Origin: Deltaproteobacteria bacterium | GTDB lineage: Bacteria > Desulfobacterota > Desulfarculia > JACQYL01 | Direction: 5' to 3' | Assembly: GCA_016208165.1 (NCBI GenBank) | Contig: JACQYL010000024.1 | Coordinates: 67,234-131,233 of the forward strand | Length of the DNA: 64,000 bases | Part shown: positions 52,720-61,929 of the stretch, in pieces | How positions within the stretch are numbered: the first letter of the stretch is position 1 | Layout of the letters: every line of letters begins with the position of its first letter | Translations under genes and position numbers: made by a program | The notes under the pieces: model-generated | Databases searched by the model: none | What the model was told of the DNA's origin: nothing | What the model saw: the letters and a program-made list of their open reading frames with translations, nothing else

Positions 52720-53285
52720 TCCGCTTCCCTTTTCTGTCCGGTTGCAGGGTAAAATCGGTCTTTCTCGCTGTAAATGCATCCGCAATACGGCTGCCGATAC
52801 AGACTCATCTCCTTGGCAAGAGCGATTCCCTCTTTCCATCCCTTCCTGAAATCTTCATAATGGAAAGGCACCCCCCATTTCTTCCCCAGACTCTCTCCCA
52901 TTTCAGCTATGAGATCATGTTTCTGGAGCCGGCTGTACAGAAGGGTGGACGTAAACGCATGGAACTTACTTTTCGCCGCCATTCGGGCGGCGGCCTCCAG
53001 ACGCCTGTGGTAGCAATACTGGCATCGGTTTTGCTCCCGGTACACCACGGAACGAATGAAGTTCTCCAGATCGTACTCGTCCCGGTAGATCACTTCTAGT
53101 CCTGTTGTCTCGGCCAACTGACGGACCGCCGACAGGCGCTTTTCATATTCCCGGTAGGGATGTATATTGGGATTGTAGTAGAAGCCGATAACACGCTCCC
53201 AGTTCCCCCGCAATTGCTGCAATGGGTAAGTCGTGCACGGCGCGCAACACATGTGAAGAAGTATTCTTGTTCGGTTTGAACTCAT
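52716..53285 (-). CDS. queH: Epoxyqueuosine reductase QueH
   Basis: A 189-residue protein with the QueH cysteine pattern: LLHMCCAPCTTYPL near the N-terminus, NRCQYCYHRRL in the middle and YRQPYCGCIYSEKDR near the C-terminus, which bind a 4Fe-4S cluster and a second metal. It performs the last step of queuosine tRNA modification, reducing epoxyqueuosine. ATG 53285 is preferred over TTG 53297. No other que gene is in the window. Confidence 0.93.
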   Translation of the reverse strand: MSSNRTRILLHMCCAPCTTYPLQQLRGNWERVIGFYYNPNIHPYREYEKRLSAVRQLAETTGLEVIYRDEYDLENFIRSVVYREQNRCQYCYHRRLEAAARMAAKSKFHAFTSTLLYSRLQKHDLIAEMGESLGKKWGVPFHYEDFRKGWKEGIALAKEMSLYRQPYCGCIYSEKDRFYPATGQKREAE

Positions 53286-53406
53286 CGCGTTTCCCAAACA
53301 GGATCTCCGGGTGAGGTACCCTTATATTATAATATCATGACTGCATCGTGACCGACCTGTCAATGTATTGAGGATTTTCGCAGGCGAGAATGGAGGGAAT
53401 GCCGTG

Positions 53407-53916
53407 CTAAGAAACGGGGAGTCCCCGGATCTTTTCTATGATGGAAGACGTGGAAACGGTTTCGATGAGGGGGATGCGCTCGACACGGCCGCCATGCGAT
53501 TCCACCTCGTTCCTGCCGATGATTCGGTCCAACGGCCAATCGGCTCCTTTGACCAGCGCATCGGGACGAACCTCGAGGATCAATTGCAGGGGATCCGGCT
53601 CGTCGAAGCAGACCACCGCATCAACGCATGCCAGGGCTGCAAGCACACGGGCGCGCTGCTCCTGCGGGACAACGGGTCTCGAAGGACCTTTTATGGAGCG
53701 AACGGAGCGATCCGAATTCAACCCTACGACCAGAACATCGCCCAAATCCGCGGCCCGTTCCAGATAGTCCACGTGGCCGGCGTGCAGAATGTCGAAACAG
53801 CCGTTGGTGAACACGATTGTTCGTCCTTCCGAACGATACTTGTCCAACAGGACCCTCAACCCACCGAGGTCCACAATTTTTCGGGCGGTCGGCAGCCTTA
53901 CCATTTCAGATGCCAT
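53407..53916 (-). CDS. rfaE2: Heptose-1-phosphate adenylyltransferase (RfaE2)
   Basis: A 169-residue nucleotidyltransferase with FTNGCFDILHAGHVDYL (HxGH motif), VGLNSDRSVRSIKG and the C-terminal VSTSSIIEKI. It activates D-glycero-beta-D-manno-heptose 1-phosphate to the ADP form for lipopolysaccharide core synthesis. The kinase half (HldE-N) is not fused, so this is the stand-alone form common in deltaproteobacteria. GGAG lies six bases before ATG 53916. It overlaps the ComF-family gene by 19 bases. Confidence 0.92.
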   Translation of the reverse strand: MASEMVRLPTARKIVDLGGLRVLLDKYRSEGRTIVFTNGCFDILHAGHVDYLERAADLGDVLVVGLNSDRSVRSIKGPSRPVVPQEQRARVLAALACVDAVVCFDEPDPLQLILEVRPDALVKGADWPLDRIIGRNEVESHGGRVERIPLIETVSTSSIIEKIRGLPVS

Positions 53917-54659
53917 TCAACACTCCGGGCGAGAGTTACCGCGTCAACACGGGACGCCCCCGCCTTTTTAAGCACGCGCGCGCACTCCCGCATCGTGGCG
54001 CCTGTGGTGAACACGTCGTCCAGCAGCAGAATCTGTTTGTTGTTACATACCTCGGGAGAATTCACCTCGAAGGCGTTCCGGACATTTTTCATCCGTTCCG
54101 ACCCACTCAATTCCACCTGAGGTCGAGTCACCCGGGTCCGCCGAAGAGTGTCCACATCCAGTGGAATCCCGACGCGTTTGGCTACGTACCTGGACAACAA
54201 CAAAGCCTGATTGAATCCCCGCTGTTTGAGCTTGGTCTCGTGCAGGGGCACTGGTACAATGAAATCCCATGAAGAAGACCCGGACAAGTCCTCTACAACA
54301 TCCGCCAGCAACCCGCCCAGTATTCGCGCTTGGAACAGGTTCGCATGGTACTTGAATCGGTGAATGGCCCTCCGGATCGCGCCTTCGTAAATGAAAACCG
54401 CCCGGGCCCGGTCGAACCAGACCGATTCATTCCAGCAGGAAGGGCACGGATGATTCGAACCCTCGCTCGACTTGAACGGCAGGCCGCAGATACTGCAAAA
54501 CGGCTCTTCCACGAGCCTGAAAGTGTCTTTGCACGATTCGCAGAAGACGCTTTCGTGCGAAAGCACGGTCCCACAGGACGCGCATTTCGGCGGGATGAAC
54601 AGGCTCAGAACAGACTCGATCAGCCGTTGCAAGCCCGAGGTCGCAGCCGATCCACGCAT
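53898..54659 (-). CDS. ComF-family phosphoribosyltransferase-like protein
   Basis: A 253-residue protein: an N-terminal zinc ribbon (PPKCASCGTVL, CESC, CSICGLPF, CPSC) and a C-terminal PRTase domain with the PRPP motif ILLLDDVFTTGATM. ComF proteins take part in DNA uptake in some bacteria; in most Gram-negatives the role is unclear. ATG 54659 is preferred over an in-frame TTG at 54674. It overlaps rfaE2, so the two are co-transcribed, but no functional connection is evident. Confidence 0.9.
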   Translation of the reverse strand: MRGSAATSGLQRLIESVLSLFIPPKCASCGTVLSHESVFCESCKDTFRLVEEPFCSICGLPFKSSEGSNHPCPSCWNESVWFDRARAVFIYEGAIRRAIHRFKYHANLFQARILGGLLADVVEDLSGSSSWDFIVPVPLHETKLKQRGFNQALLLSRYVAKRVGIPLDVDTLRRTRVTRPQVELSGSERMKNVRNAFEVNSPEVCNNKQILLLDDVFTTGATMRECARVLKKAGASRVDAVTLARSVEWHLKW

Positions 54660-54749
54660 TACCGCGCGATCCAAGGTAAACAGGGTAGGCGGAAAGATCT
54701 CATTTCATCGAATTTCCCGACAGTCGCCACATGCGCCCGTCGCACGCGG

Positions 54750-55145
54750 TCACGATTCGGATTCGGTCTCCGAACGGCCCTGAGCCTGGAATTCCTCGTA
54801 TGTAGCGTCGGGGTTCACTCCCGGACAATTCTCTTTGGCAACTTCCCAATTCGAACGATCGCGCATCATTGCCTTGAAAAAAGGCCATTCCTTGCAAGGC
54901 CTAGGTTTGACGGGGTGAACGAGGCATCCTCCGTCCCACAGACTGCAATAACCGTCCGCGCGTGTTCGTATGTAGATGCGGCCGTTCTTCCGGAGGCAAT
55001 GATTTCGCTCGAAATCCTCCACCGAACTATTCAAATATCGCGCGATACCGGGCAGCTCTTCCTCGGTAATAAAAACGCCGCCTTCTCCTTTGCAGCAAGT
55101 ACCGCACAATTGGCATTCAAAAGGCTTCAATTCCAAGAACCCCAT
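54750..55145 (-). CDS. YkgJ-family cysteine cluster protein
   Basis: A 131-residue protein with the CxxCxxCC-type zinc/iron motif (FECQLCGTCCKGEGG), a middle GYCSLWDGGCLVHPVKPRPCKEWPFF and a later Cys (KENCPG). This is the YkgJ / Fe-S oxidoreductase-like cluster family, thought to bind zinc or iron-sulfur. Function unknown. It ends 75 bases upstream of the ComF gene on the same strand and may be co-transcribed. Confidence 0.88.
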   Translation of the reverse strand: MGFLELKPFECQLCGTCCKGEGGVFITEEELPGIARYLNSSVEDFERNHCLRKNGRIYIRTRADGYCSLWDGGCLVHPVKPRPCKEWPFFKAMMRDRSNWEVAKENCPGVNPDATYEEFQAQGRSETESES

Positions 55146-55470
55146 TCCAGAGTCCGGACGCCGTCACCCGGCGCTCCCTCCGCCTTCGACGAAGTCGGCC
55201 GGACAGTCTGCGGAAGCTTCGTGACTCGATATCCGTCCCCTAGGGAGTCGCACCGCTGAATAGTTCGGCGGTTTCAACCGAGTTTGTCCGGGTTTTGTGA
55301 AGTATTGTCAACTATATGCCAACCGGGTGTATCATGTGGGCCCGTCCCATTTCAAACCCTTTACGCCGCACCGGCATTGCATTTTCCTGCACATGAATGA
55401 TAAGACATTGGAAATCGGGCCTGACGAAACTGAAGATGAACCAGTTAACGTGACCGAGGGAAGATCGAAT

Positions 55471-56910
55471 ATGAAGAAGCGATGTGCCCTGCTTATTGCG
55501 CTGTTTCTATTTTTCATTCCTGCCGCATGGGCGGAACAGGTATCCATAACCCTTATCCATATAAACGATCTCCATGCACACATACTGCCCGACCGGAGAA
55601 CCGGCAGTACCGGAATGGCCGTTTTGTCGAGCTTTTTAAAAGAGCAGCGCGGCCTGGACCCCGACCTCCTTTTCCTGGACGCAGGTGATTTAGTAACGGG
55701 TTCCGCCATTGACAGCCTGACCCGGGGCGAGGCCACGTACGAACTGTATGACACGCTGTCCCCGGATGCCCACGTTCTCGGAAACCACGCCTTCGATCAC
55801 GGGTTGGACGTGCTGTTTCGTAATCTCTCCCATGCTCGATTTCCCGTTCTCTGCGCCAACTACCCGTTTTCCCAGGAGCAGCGTGAACGAATACGTCCGT
55901 ACCTCATCGTTGAAAGGAAGGGATTGCGTATCGCGATTCTGGGTTTGACGATCCAAAAGCGTGTAAAAGGAATCGATTTCCCGGAAGATCCGCTCGAGAC
56001 CGCAAGCCGTCTCCAGGATAAACTGAACAAAGAGGCCGACCTGACGATTGCATTGACTCACCTGGGGGTGGATACGGATGTAACCTTGGCGGAACACGTG
56101 CCCACCCTGGACATCATTGTCGGCGGCCACTCTCATACTTCCCTCGTTCAGCCTCGCGTGGTCGGGAATACCTATATCCTTCAAGCCGGCGCTTTCGGAG
56201 AATACGCCGGTAAGGTGCGGTTCACCTTCGACTCGGAGCAACGTCGCATCACCGCGTTTGATTCATCCCTGGCGCCCTTGGACGGGAAAACATACCCCGC
56301 CGACCCGAAGGTCGTCGCCTCTGTCCTGAAATTCTATGCCGGCTGCGACGTCAAAATGGATGAGCCGGTGGCCGAGGTGGATAGAGACTACTCGAGGACC
56401 TTTGTGGCGGATCTCGTGGTAAAACAACTGTGGACCCGATATCGTCCGGACTTTTCGCTGGTGCATCTGGGAGGATTCAGGGAGCCTCTTGCCGCCGGTA
56501 CGCTGTACCGCGACGACCTGTATCGCATTTTCCCCTTTGACAACTCGATCGTGAAATTCTCGATCCCGGCATCGGCCTTAACGGAATCGCTCTTCACCAC
56601 TCAGCATACGAAATGGCACAACGAGCCGCCTCTGATTTCCCACCCCCCGTTTCAGCAATTACGCAAATACCGAGACCGGGACGTCACCCTTGCGGGAAGC
56701 AACTACGTGGTGGGATTGCTTGAAAAGGCTCTGGGCCGTACGTTGATCACACACCCTCTGGATGCGCCCGAAAGGAGCATTCTGGAGCAAGCCCTGGCGG
56801 ACCGGTTTCCTTTGAAAGCGCCGGAGGCTCGTGCCGCATGCCTTTGGGAGAGGTTAAGTGTCTTTCACGGCGGGATGAGGGTTTCAGATGATATGTTGGA
56901 CGCCAGGTGA
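55471..56910 (+). CDS. Exported bifunctional metallophosphatase/5'-nucleotidase
   Basis: A 479-residue protein with signal peptide (KKRCALLIALFLFFIPAAWA). Calcineurin-type metal motifs: LIHINDLHAH, FLDAGDLVTG, LGNHAFDHG, ALTHLGVD and VGGHSHT; then a 5'-nucleotidase C-terminal domain. It hydrolyses nucleotides or UDP-sugars in the periplasm. The start is placed at ATG 55471; the frame is open upstream to 55297 but that would bury the signal sequence. It is followed by a weak hairpin near 56916-56935. Confidence 0.92.
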   Translation: MKKRCALLIALFLFFIPAAWAEQVSITLIHINDLHAHILPDRRTGSTGMAVLSSFLKEQRGLDPDLLFLDAGDLVTGSAIDSLTRGEATYELYDTLSPDAHVLGNHAFDHGLDVLFRNLSHARFPVLCANYPFSQEQRERIRPYLIVERKGLRIAILGLTIQKRVKGIDFPEDPLETASRLQDKLNKEADLTIALTHLGVDTDVTLAEHVPTLDIIVGGHSHTSLVQPRVVGNTYILQAGAFGEYAGKVRFTFDSEQRRITAFDSSLAPLDGKTYPADPKVVASVLKFYAGCDVKMDEPVAEVDRDYSRTFVADLVVKQLWTRYRPDFSLVHLGGFREPLAAGTLYRDDLYRIFPFDNSIVKFSIPASALTESLFTTQHTKWHNEPPLISHPPFQQLRKYRDRDVTLAGSNYVVGLLEKALGRTLITHPLDAPERSILEQALADRFPLKAPEARAACLWERLSVFHGGMRVSDDMLDAR

Positions 56911-57019
56911 TATTCATGGGCCGGATATTTCGGCCAACCCTTTTTCATAAGGGCAAACGTTCTATTTTGCTATTCGACTGTTTCAAAAAAAGCAAAGTGG
57001 AAAGAGGGTCTTAGAGTCT

Positions 57020-57724
57020 ATGGACATTGCTACTTTTGAGGACGTGTCAAAAATCTACCGTATGGGTGAGGTGGACGTTGCCGCGCTCGACCGTGTGAGC
57101 TTGAGTATTCCACAGGGGGCATTCACCGCATTGCTGGGACCTTCCGGCAGCGGCAAGACCACCGCGCTGAACTTGATCGGTTGTCTGGACCAGCCCAGCG
57201 AAGGCGTGGTGACTGTGGCGGGCCAGGCCGTCGGCCGTTTGAACCGCCGTGGGAGCGCCGCTTTCAGGGGTGAAAAGCTGGGTTTCGTATTCCAGGATTT
57301 CAACCTGCTGCCGGTGCTCACGGTGTTCGAAAATGTGGAGTACCCGTTGTTGATGATTCGCGACATGCCCAAGAGCCAAAGGAAACCAAAGGTGGAGCGG
57401 GTATTGGCGGCCGTGGCAATGGAAGACCAGGCCGGCAAATATCCGGCCCAGCTTTCCGGCGGACAGAAACAACGCGTCGCCATCGCCCGGGCCCTGGTAG
57501 GAAACCCGGTCCTGATCCTGGCCGATGAGCCCACTGCCAACCTGGATGGCGCAACGGCCCACAAAGTGGTGGAATTGATGAAACGTATGCGCGATGAATT
57601 CGGCACAACTTTCGTGTTTTCCACTCACGACCCCCGGATCATGGACCAGGCGGAGGTATCATTCTATCTGGAAGACGGCCGGCTGATCGACAAAACCGGC
57701 AACCGGCAAGGAGACCCGTCATGA
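57020..57724 (+). CDS. ABC transporter ATPase (LolD/MacB type)
   Basis: A 234-residue ATPase: [17 protein letters not shown] (Walker A), [11 protein letters not shown] (Q loop), [15 protein letters not shown] (signature), [12 protein letters not shown] (Walker B) and STHD (H loop). It is of the LolD/MacB/FtsE class that powers lipoprotein, lipid or toxin extraction from the inner membrane. The permease gene overlaps by four bases. A LolA-like carrier and an outer-membrane barrel follow, suggesting transport toward the outer membrane. Confidence 0.94.
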   Translation: MDIATFEDVSKIYRMGEVDVAALDRVSLSIPQGAFTALLGPSGSGKTTALNLIGCLDQPSEGVVTVAGQAVGRLNRRGSAAFRGEKLGFVFQDFNLLPVLTVFENVEYPLLMIRDMPKSQRKPKVERVLAAVAMEDQAGKYPAQLSGGQKQRVAIARALVGNPVLILADEPTANLDGATAHKVVELMKRMRDEFGTTFVFSTHDPRIMDQAEVSFYLEDGRLIDKTGNRQGDPS

Positions 57725-58971
57725 TTAAAGTCATACGCCTGGCGCTGAAAAACCTGCTGCGCTATCAACGTCGCACCCTGCTCACGGGTCTGCTGATTGC
57801 CGTAGGGGTAGTGGCGGTGATTGTGTTTGTCGGGTTGAGCGGCTCCTTCAAGCAAGCCATCGTAGGGCAAATAACCGATTCGGTTCTCAGTCATCTGCAG
57901 GTGCACCGCAAGGGGTACCTGGCCAGCATCGATAACCTTCCCCTGGACCGCATGCTGCCCGTCGAACCGCTTGAAAAGCTTGCGGACATTCTGGCCCGGA
58001 CCGATGGTGTAACGGCTTTCTCGCCCCGCATCAAATTTGGAGCCATGTTGAGCAATTACGCCCAGACCACCAACGTGCGCCTTAACGGTGTCGATCCCGA
58101 AAAAGAACAAGCCGTCGTGCCGCTGCTGGCTTCACGAATCAAGAATGCTGCGCATGGGGACATTCTCTTGAAAAAGGGCGAGGTCTTGCTGCCGGAGGTC
58201 CTGACGACGGGCCTGGGTGTTAAGACGGGCGAGACCGTGGTGCTGGTGGCCAACAACAAGGACGGTTCGGTGAACGGGATGACGTTCAAAGTGGCAGGGG
58301 TGGTGCAAAGCCTGATGGGACCGGGAGGGCGGGACGGTTATCTTCATATCGATGACGCTGCCGCCCTGCTGCGCATGGAACCCTTGGAAATCAGCGAAGT
58401 GGCTGTGCGGGCGAAGGACTTCGATCGGCTGTCGGGTGTGGCCGAGCGATTGCGAGGCACACTGGAACCCATCACCAACCGGCAGAATAAGCCCATGTTC
58501 GAACTGCACACCTGGGATCAGCTCACTCCGTTTTACAACGTGGTGCGAATGATCGATATTATGACCTTGGGCATCAAGATAATCCTTATCGCCGTCGTCC
58601 TGATCAGTGTGTTGAATGTCATGATGATGAGCGTTTACGAACGAATCCGCGAGATTGGTACGCTGACCGCCATGGGCACCCGGCCGGGCCGGATCATGGG
58701 ATTGTTTGTGGCCGAAGGATTTTGCCTTGGACTGGTCAGCGCCCTGGCGGGCGCGGCCATTGGCCTTGGGGTTCTATGGATCCTGGGTGTGACCGGGGTT
58801 GAGGTCGTCTTTGGAAGCGGCAACCAGGTCTTTACACTGGCCCCGACTGTTGAACCTCGCGAGGTGCTATCGGCGTGCCTCATCGTGTTGGGTGTCTCGA
58901 TCCTGGCCAGTCTTCAGCCGGCCGCTAAAGCGGCCGGACTGCAACCCGTGGAAGCTCTGCGACATGTATAA
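57721..58971 (+). CDS. ABC transporter permease (FtsX/MacB type)
   Basis: A 416-residue permease: a first helix near residues 18-38 (LLTGLLIAVGVVAVIVFVGLSG), a large MacB-type periplasmic domain (~45-270), and three C-terminal helices of the FtsX domain (IKIILIAVVLISVLNVMMMS, then GIGTLTAMG-like turn, AGAAIGLGVLWIL). It works by mechanotransmission rather than by a channel. It overlaps the ATPase gene (ATGA). Next downstream is a LolA-like carrier, so the cargo may be a lipid or lipoprotein. Confidence 0.92.
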   Translation: MIKVIRLALKNLLRYQRRTLLTGLLIAVGVVAVIVFVGLSGSFKQAIVGQITDSVLSHLQVHRKGYLASIDNLPLDRMLPVEPLEKLADILARTDGVTAFSPRIKFGAMLSNYAQTTNVRLNGVDPEKEQAVVPLLASRIKNAAHGDILLKKGEVLLPEVLTTGLGVKTGETVVLVANNKDGSVNGMTFKVAGVVQSLMGPGGRDGYLHIDDAAALLRMEPLEISEVAVRAKDFDRLSGVAERLRGTLEPITNRQNKPMFELHTWDQLTPFYNVVRMIDIMTLGIKIILIAVVLISVLNVMMMSVYERIREIGTLTAMGTRPGRIMGLFVAEGFCLGLVSALAGAAIGLGVLWILGVTGVEVVFGSGNQVFTLAPTVEPREVLSACLIVLGVSILASLQPAAKAAGLQPVEALRHV

Positions 58972-59012
58972 GGAAATCATATTTTGAATCATTCGAGATA
59001 GGAGGGAACCCC

Positions 59013-59759
59013 ATGCCGCATATTACTGCAATCATACTATCTCTCATATGGATGGCGTTTACGCCTTCCGGGGGATTCGCCGAACCGTTGACCGGTGCGC
59101 AAATCCTCGAGCAGGTGGACCAGAATTTACAGCCGGGCGATCTGGAAATGTATCGCAAAATCATCAACATCGAGCCGGACGGCGGAAAGAAAGAGTTCGT
59201 GCTCTGGTTTTTGAAAAAGGACAAGGATAAGGTGGTGACCCTGTTCGTCTCGCCGGCTAGCGAAACGGGCCGCGCCACCCTGCGCCTGGGTGACAATATG
59301 TGGCTGTACATTCCCAACGTGGGCAAGCCGATCCGCATCACCAGTATGCAGTCGGTGGTGGGCGGCGTTTTCAACAATGCCGATATCATGCGCCTGGATT
59401 ACAGTGTTGAATATGACGTGGCCGACCTTGCGGAAGACCAGGGCCAGTATCTTTTGGATCTCAAGGCCAAAAGCGGAGCCGTGGCCTATGATCGGCTCAA
59501 GATGTGGGTTCTCAAAAAGGAACTCGCGCCCAGCATGATCGAATGCTATGCAGCCACGGGCATGCTCATCAAGACCTTGCATTTCAAGGAAATCAAAGAC
59601 ATCGGAGACGGTGTCTCGAGTCCGGCGGTGATGGAAACCGACAGCCCGCTCTACAAAGGGTATCAATCTACCATGATTTCGGCGAACCTTAAAAAGCGGA
59701 GCCTGTCCGACGAAGTCTTCACCCTGAACTACTTGCCCAGGGTAAAGGACTTACGTTGA
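59013..59759 (+). CDS. LolA-like outer membrane lipoprotein-sorting protein
   Basis: A 248-residue exported protein: signal peptide (IILSLIWMAFTPSGGFA) then a LolA/LppX-type beta-cup (DLEMYRKIINIEPDGGKKEF, MWLYIPNVGKPIRITS, YLLDLKAKSG). Such proteins carry a hydrophobic molecule through the periplasm. It starts 41 bp after the ABC permease, with AGGAGG before the ATG, and ends three bases before the barrel gene. The arrangement resembles Lol-like or DUF1329-type export sets. Confidence 0.88.
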   Translation: MPHITAIILSLIWMAFTPSGGFAEPLTGAQILEQVDQNLQPGDLEMYRKIINIEPDGGKKEFVLWFLKKDKDKVVTLFVSPASETGRATLRLGDNMWLYIPNVGKPIRITSMQSVVGGVFNNADIMRLDYSVEYDVADLAEDQGQYLLDLKAKSGAVAYDRLKMWVLKKELAPSMIECYAATGMLIKTLHFKEIKDIGDGVSSPAVMETDSPLYKGYQSTMISANLKKRSLSDEVFTLNYLPRVKDLR

Positions 59760-59762
59760 GCC

Positions 59763-61061
59763 ATGCGTCTTTGGACTTGGATTTTGGTGCTGCTGGCTTT
59801 GTTCGCCGGGCCCGTTAACGCGGGAGAGTATGACTTCACCATTCCGGAGGCGGAAAAGAAGCCATACGAGTTCGGCGGTCGATTGGAATCCCGGTACATC
59901 TATCACCGCCTGGATGAGGATTCGGCCCAGTACAGGCTCAATTACTACCAGGATGACCCCGGAGCCGATACGCACGAATGGCGGGCGCTGGTGGAGCTTT
60001 CCGGCAACTATAGCCGGGGCGTCTTGCAGGCCAACCTGCTCACCCACCACGAATTCGTCAATACCTTTGAAGAAGATGAGTGGATCAACGACATCTACGA
60101 GGGCTATGTCTCGTTGACGCCCATACCCCACATGACCATGGATGCGGGCAAGAAACGGGTGCTGTGGGGAAAGGGCTACGCGTGGAACCCGGCCGGATTT
60201 CTCAACCGGCCCAAGGATCCGGACGACCCGGCCCTGAACCTGGAAGGACGCACCCTGCTGGGGATCGACCTGATCAAAAGTCTTACCTCCGGCTCTTTGG
60301 CCAACATCGGACTCACGGTCCTGCTGCTGCCGGTCATCAGTGACTGGGCCAACCCTGAGTTGGGCGACGAGGGCGATCTGAACACCGCGCTCAAGATGTA
60401 CCTGCTCTGGTATGACACTGACCTCGATTTCATCTATTTTGACGGCCCGGATCAACCCCGCAGTTTCGGGTTCGATTTCGCCAAAAACCTGGCTGAAAAT
60501 GTTGAAGTGCACGGGGAGTTGGGTTATCGACAAGATGCCCCGCGTGTCGTCCTCGATGCAGCGGGGAACACTCGAAACACACGGGAAGACCAGCTCAGTT
60601 ATCTGATAGGGGGGCGATACCTCAATGCGCTCGATACCACTTTCATCGCCGAATATTACCATAACGGCAGCGGCTACGACCGGGGCGAGGTGGAAGACTT
60701 TTTTGCCTACCAGCAGGCCGCCTTCCATCGGTGGGAAGCTACCGGCGATGCCTTGGCGATGGAGCGCGCAACGCAAAGCACGCGTCCATACTATCAGCAA
60801 CGTAACTTTGGGCAAGACTATTTTTATATTAAGATTTCGCAGAAGGAGCCTTTTGACATCCTGTATTTCGACCCCTGGGTGGCTGCCGTCGTCAACCTGC
60901 AGGATTTCAGCTTCAACCTGCAGCCCGGCGTGACGTGGGCGCCTGTGACGAACGTGGAAGTGAATTTTCGAGTGGGCATTCCCCTGGGGCCTGCAAATAC
61001 CGATTTCGGCGAAAAACCTGATCAGTTCCGGCCCGAAATCTGGGTGAGGTACTATTTTTGA
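59763..61061 (+). CDS. Outer-membrane beta-barrel protein of the ABC/LolA-like set
   Basis: A 432-residue exported protein with signal peptide (MRLWTWILVLLALFAGPVNA). Alternating amphipathic strands rich in Tyr/Trp, short turns with Asp/Asn/Gly, and a C-terminal WVRYYF ending in Phe, the usual outer-membrane assembly signal. It resembles DUF1302-like barrels in style. It is read directly after the LolA-like gene and is most likely translated by coupling. As the final component it would receive the cargo at the outer membrane. Cargo unknown. Confidence 0.8.
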   Translation: MRLWTWILVLLALFAGPVNAGEYDFTIPEAEKKPYEFGGRLESRYIYHRLDEDSAQYRLNYYQDDPGADTHEWRALVELSGNYSRGVLQANLLTHHEFVNTFEEDEWINDIYEGYVSLTPIPHMTMDAGKKRVLWGKGYAWNPAGFLNRPKDPDDPALNLEGRTLLGIDLIKSLTSGSLANIGLTVLLLPVISDWANPELGDEGDLNTALKMYLLWYDTDLDFIYFDGPDQPRSFGFDFAKNLAENVEVHGELGYRQDAPRVVLDAAGNTRNTREDQLSYLIGGRYLNALDTTFIAEYYHNGSGYDRGEVEDFFAYQQAAFHRWEATGDALAMERATQSTRPYYQQRNFGQDYFYIKISQKEPFDILYFDPWVAAVVNLQDFSFNLQPGVTWAPVTNVEVNFRVGIPLGPANTDFGEKPDQFRPEIWVRYYF

Positions 61062-61341
61062 GAATCCGGTCAAACGTTTTGAGAAAATGGATGCGGTTAC
61101 AGGGATTGCCGTCTTCCCTCGATTCGGATCTATTGGCTGCATTCTGCGTCTTCTTGTTCGCCGCAGGCCTCTGGAACATCGAACGCAGATGGATTCTCCG
61201 ACCGGCTTCTTATGATTCCATAATGAAACCAGTCCGAATTGAAAAAGTGACTCTTCACAAACGGAAAATTTGGACCCGTTTTGGAAAAGCGCACGGCCTG
61301 AACTCATGTGAAATTTACCGACCCAACGGGAGGAAGGTCTC

Positions 61342-61767
61342 ATGCAAGCAGACAATAAAACCGAAACTGAAGTCAAAGCGGCCCTGCAGAAGCTCATCGA
61401 TTCTTACGTTAAGCGGGATTTGCAGGGATTCCTGGATTGCTTCGCACCAGATGACGATGTGGTGATCTACGGTACCGGCGCGGATGAAAAATGCGTCGGC
61501 ATCGAGCGGATCCGGACCCAGGTCCGCCGCGACTGGGAGCAGAGCGAGTCAACCGCCATGTCGTTTTCCTGGATGCCCATCTCCGCGGCGGCTGGGGTCG
61601 CATGGGCGGCGGCGGACGGCGCGATCGAATTCAGCACAAATGGACAGGATGCGAGCATTCCCGTGCGGGCCACCTTTGTTTTGGAACGACGCGCGAATAA
61701 GTGGCTCATCGTTCAATCGCATTTTTCAATGCCGGCCTCCGGACAGGAAGAGGGGCGATCCTTCTAA
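61342..61767 (+). CDS. NTF2-like (SnoaL/DUF4440) protein
   Basis: A 141-residue protein with the cone-shaped NTF2 fold: helical start (VKAALQKLIDSYVKRDLQGFLDCFAPDDDVV), a strand pair (SFSWMPISAAAGVAWAAADG) and C-terminal strands (RATFVLERRANKWLIVQSHFS). Members bind small hydrophobic ligands or act as isomerases. GGGAGGAAGG precedes the ATG. The 280-bp gap after the barrel gene suggests a separate transcript, and a frame covering 61058-61465 is probably not a gene. Confidence 0.82.
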   Translation: MQADNKTETEVKAALQKLIDSYVKRDLQGFLDCFAPDDDVVIYGTGADEKCVGIERIRTQVRRDWEQSESTAMSFSWMPISAAAGVAWAAADGAIEFSTNGQDASIPVRATFVLERRANKWLIVQSHFSMPASGQEEGRSF

Positions 61768-61929
61768 CCGATTCAAACCTGGACCCCTAGGTTGTGAGTG
61801 TGTCCGCATTCCCTGAACCAGATGTCCGATCCTTGAATTCATGGTCCGGGGCGACGGCGTACAGAGTGACCCTTCTATGGTCGGATGGCTAAGGAGCATG
61901 ACAGGCAGGTGAGTAAGAGCCGGGAAGCA

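Noticed and set aside
59751-61397. 548-codon minus-strand ORF opposite the beta-barrel gene
   Set aside because: It mirrors the codon bias of the real plus-strand gene, has no recognisable domain and would overlap two well-supported genes.
61058-61465. 135-codon ORF between the barrel and NTF2-like genes
   Set aside because: TTG start without ribosome site, overlaps the well-supported NTF2-like gene in another frame.
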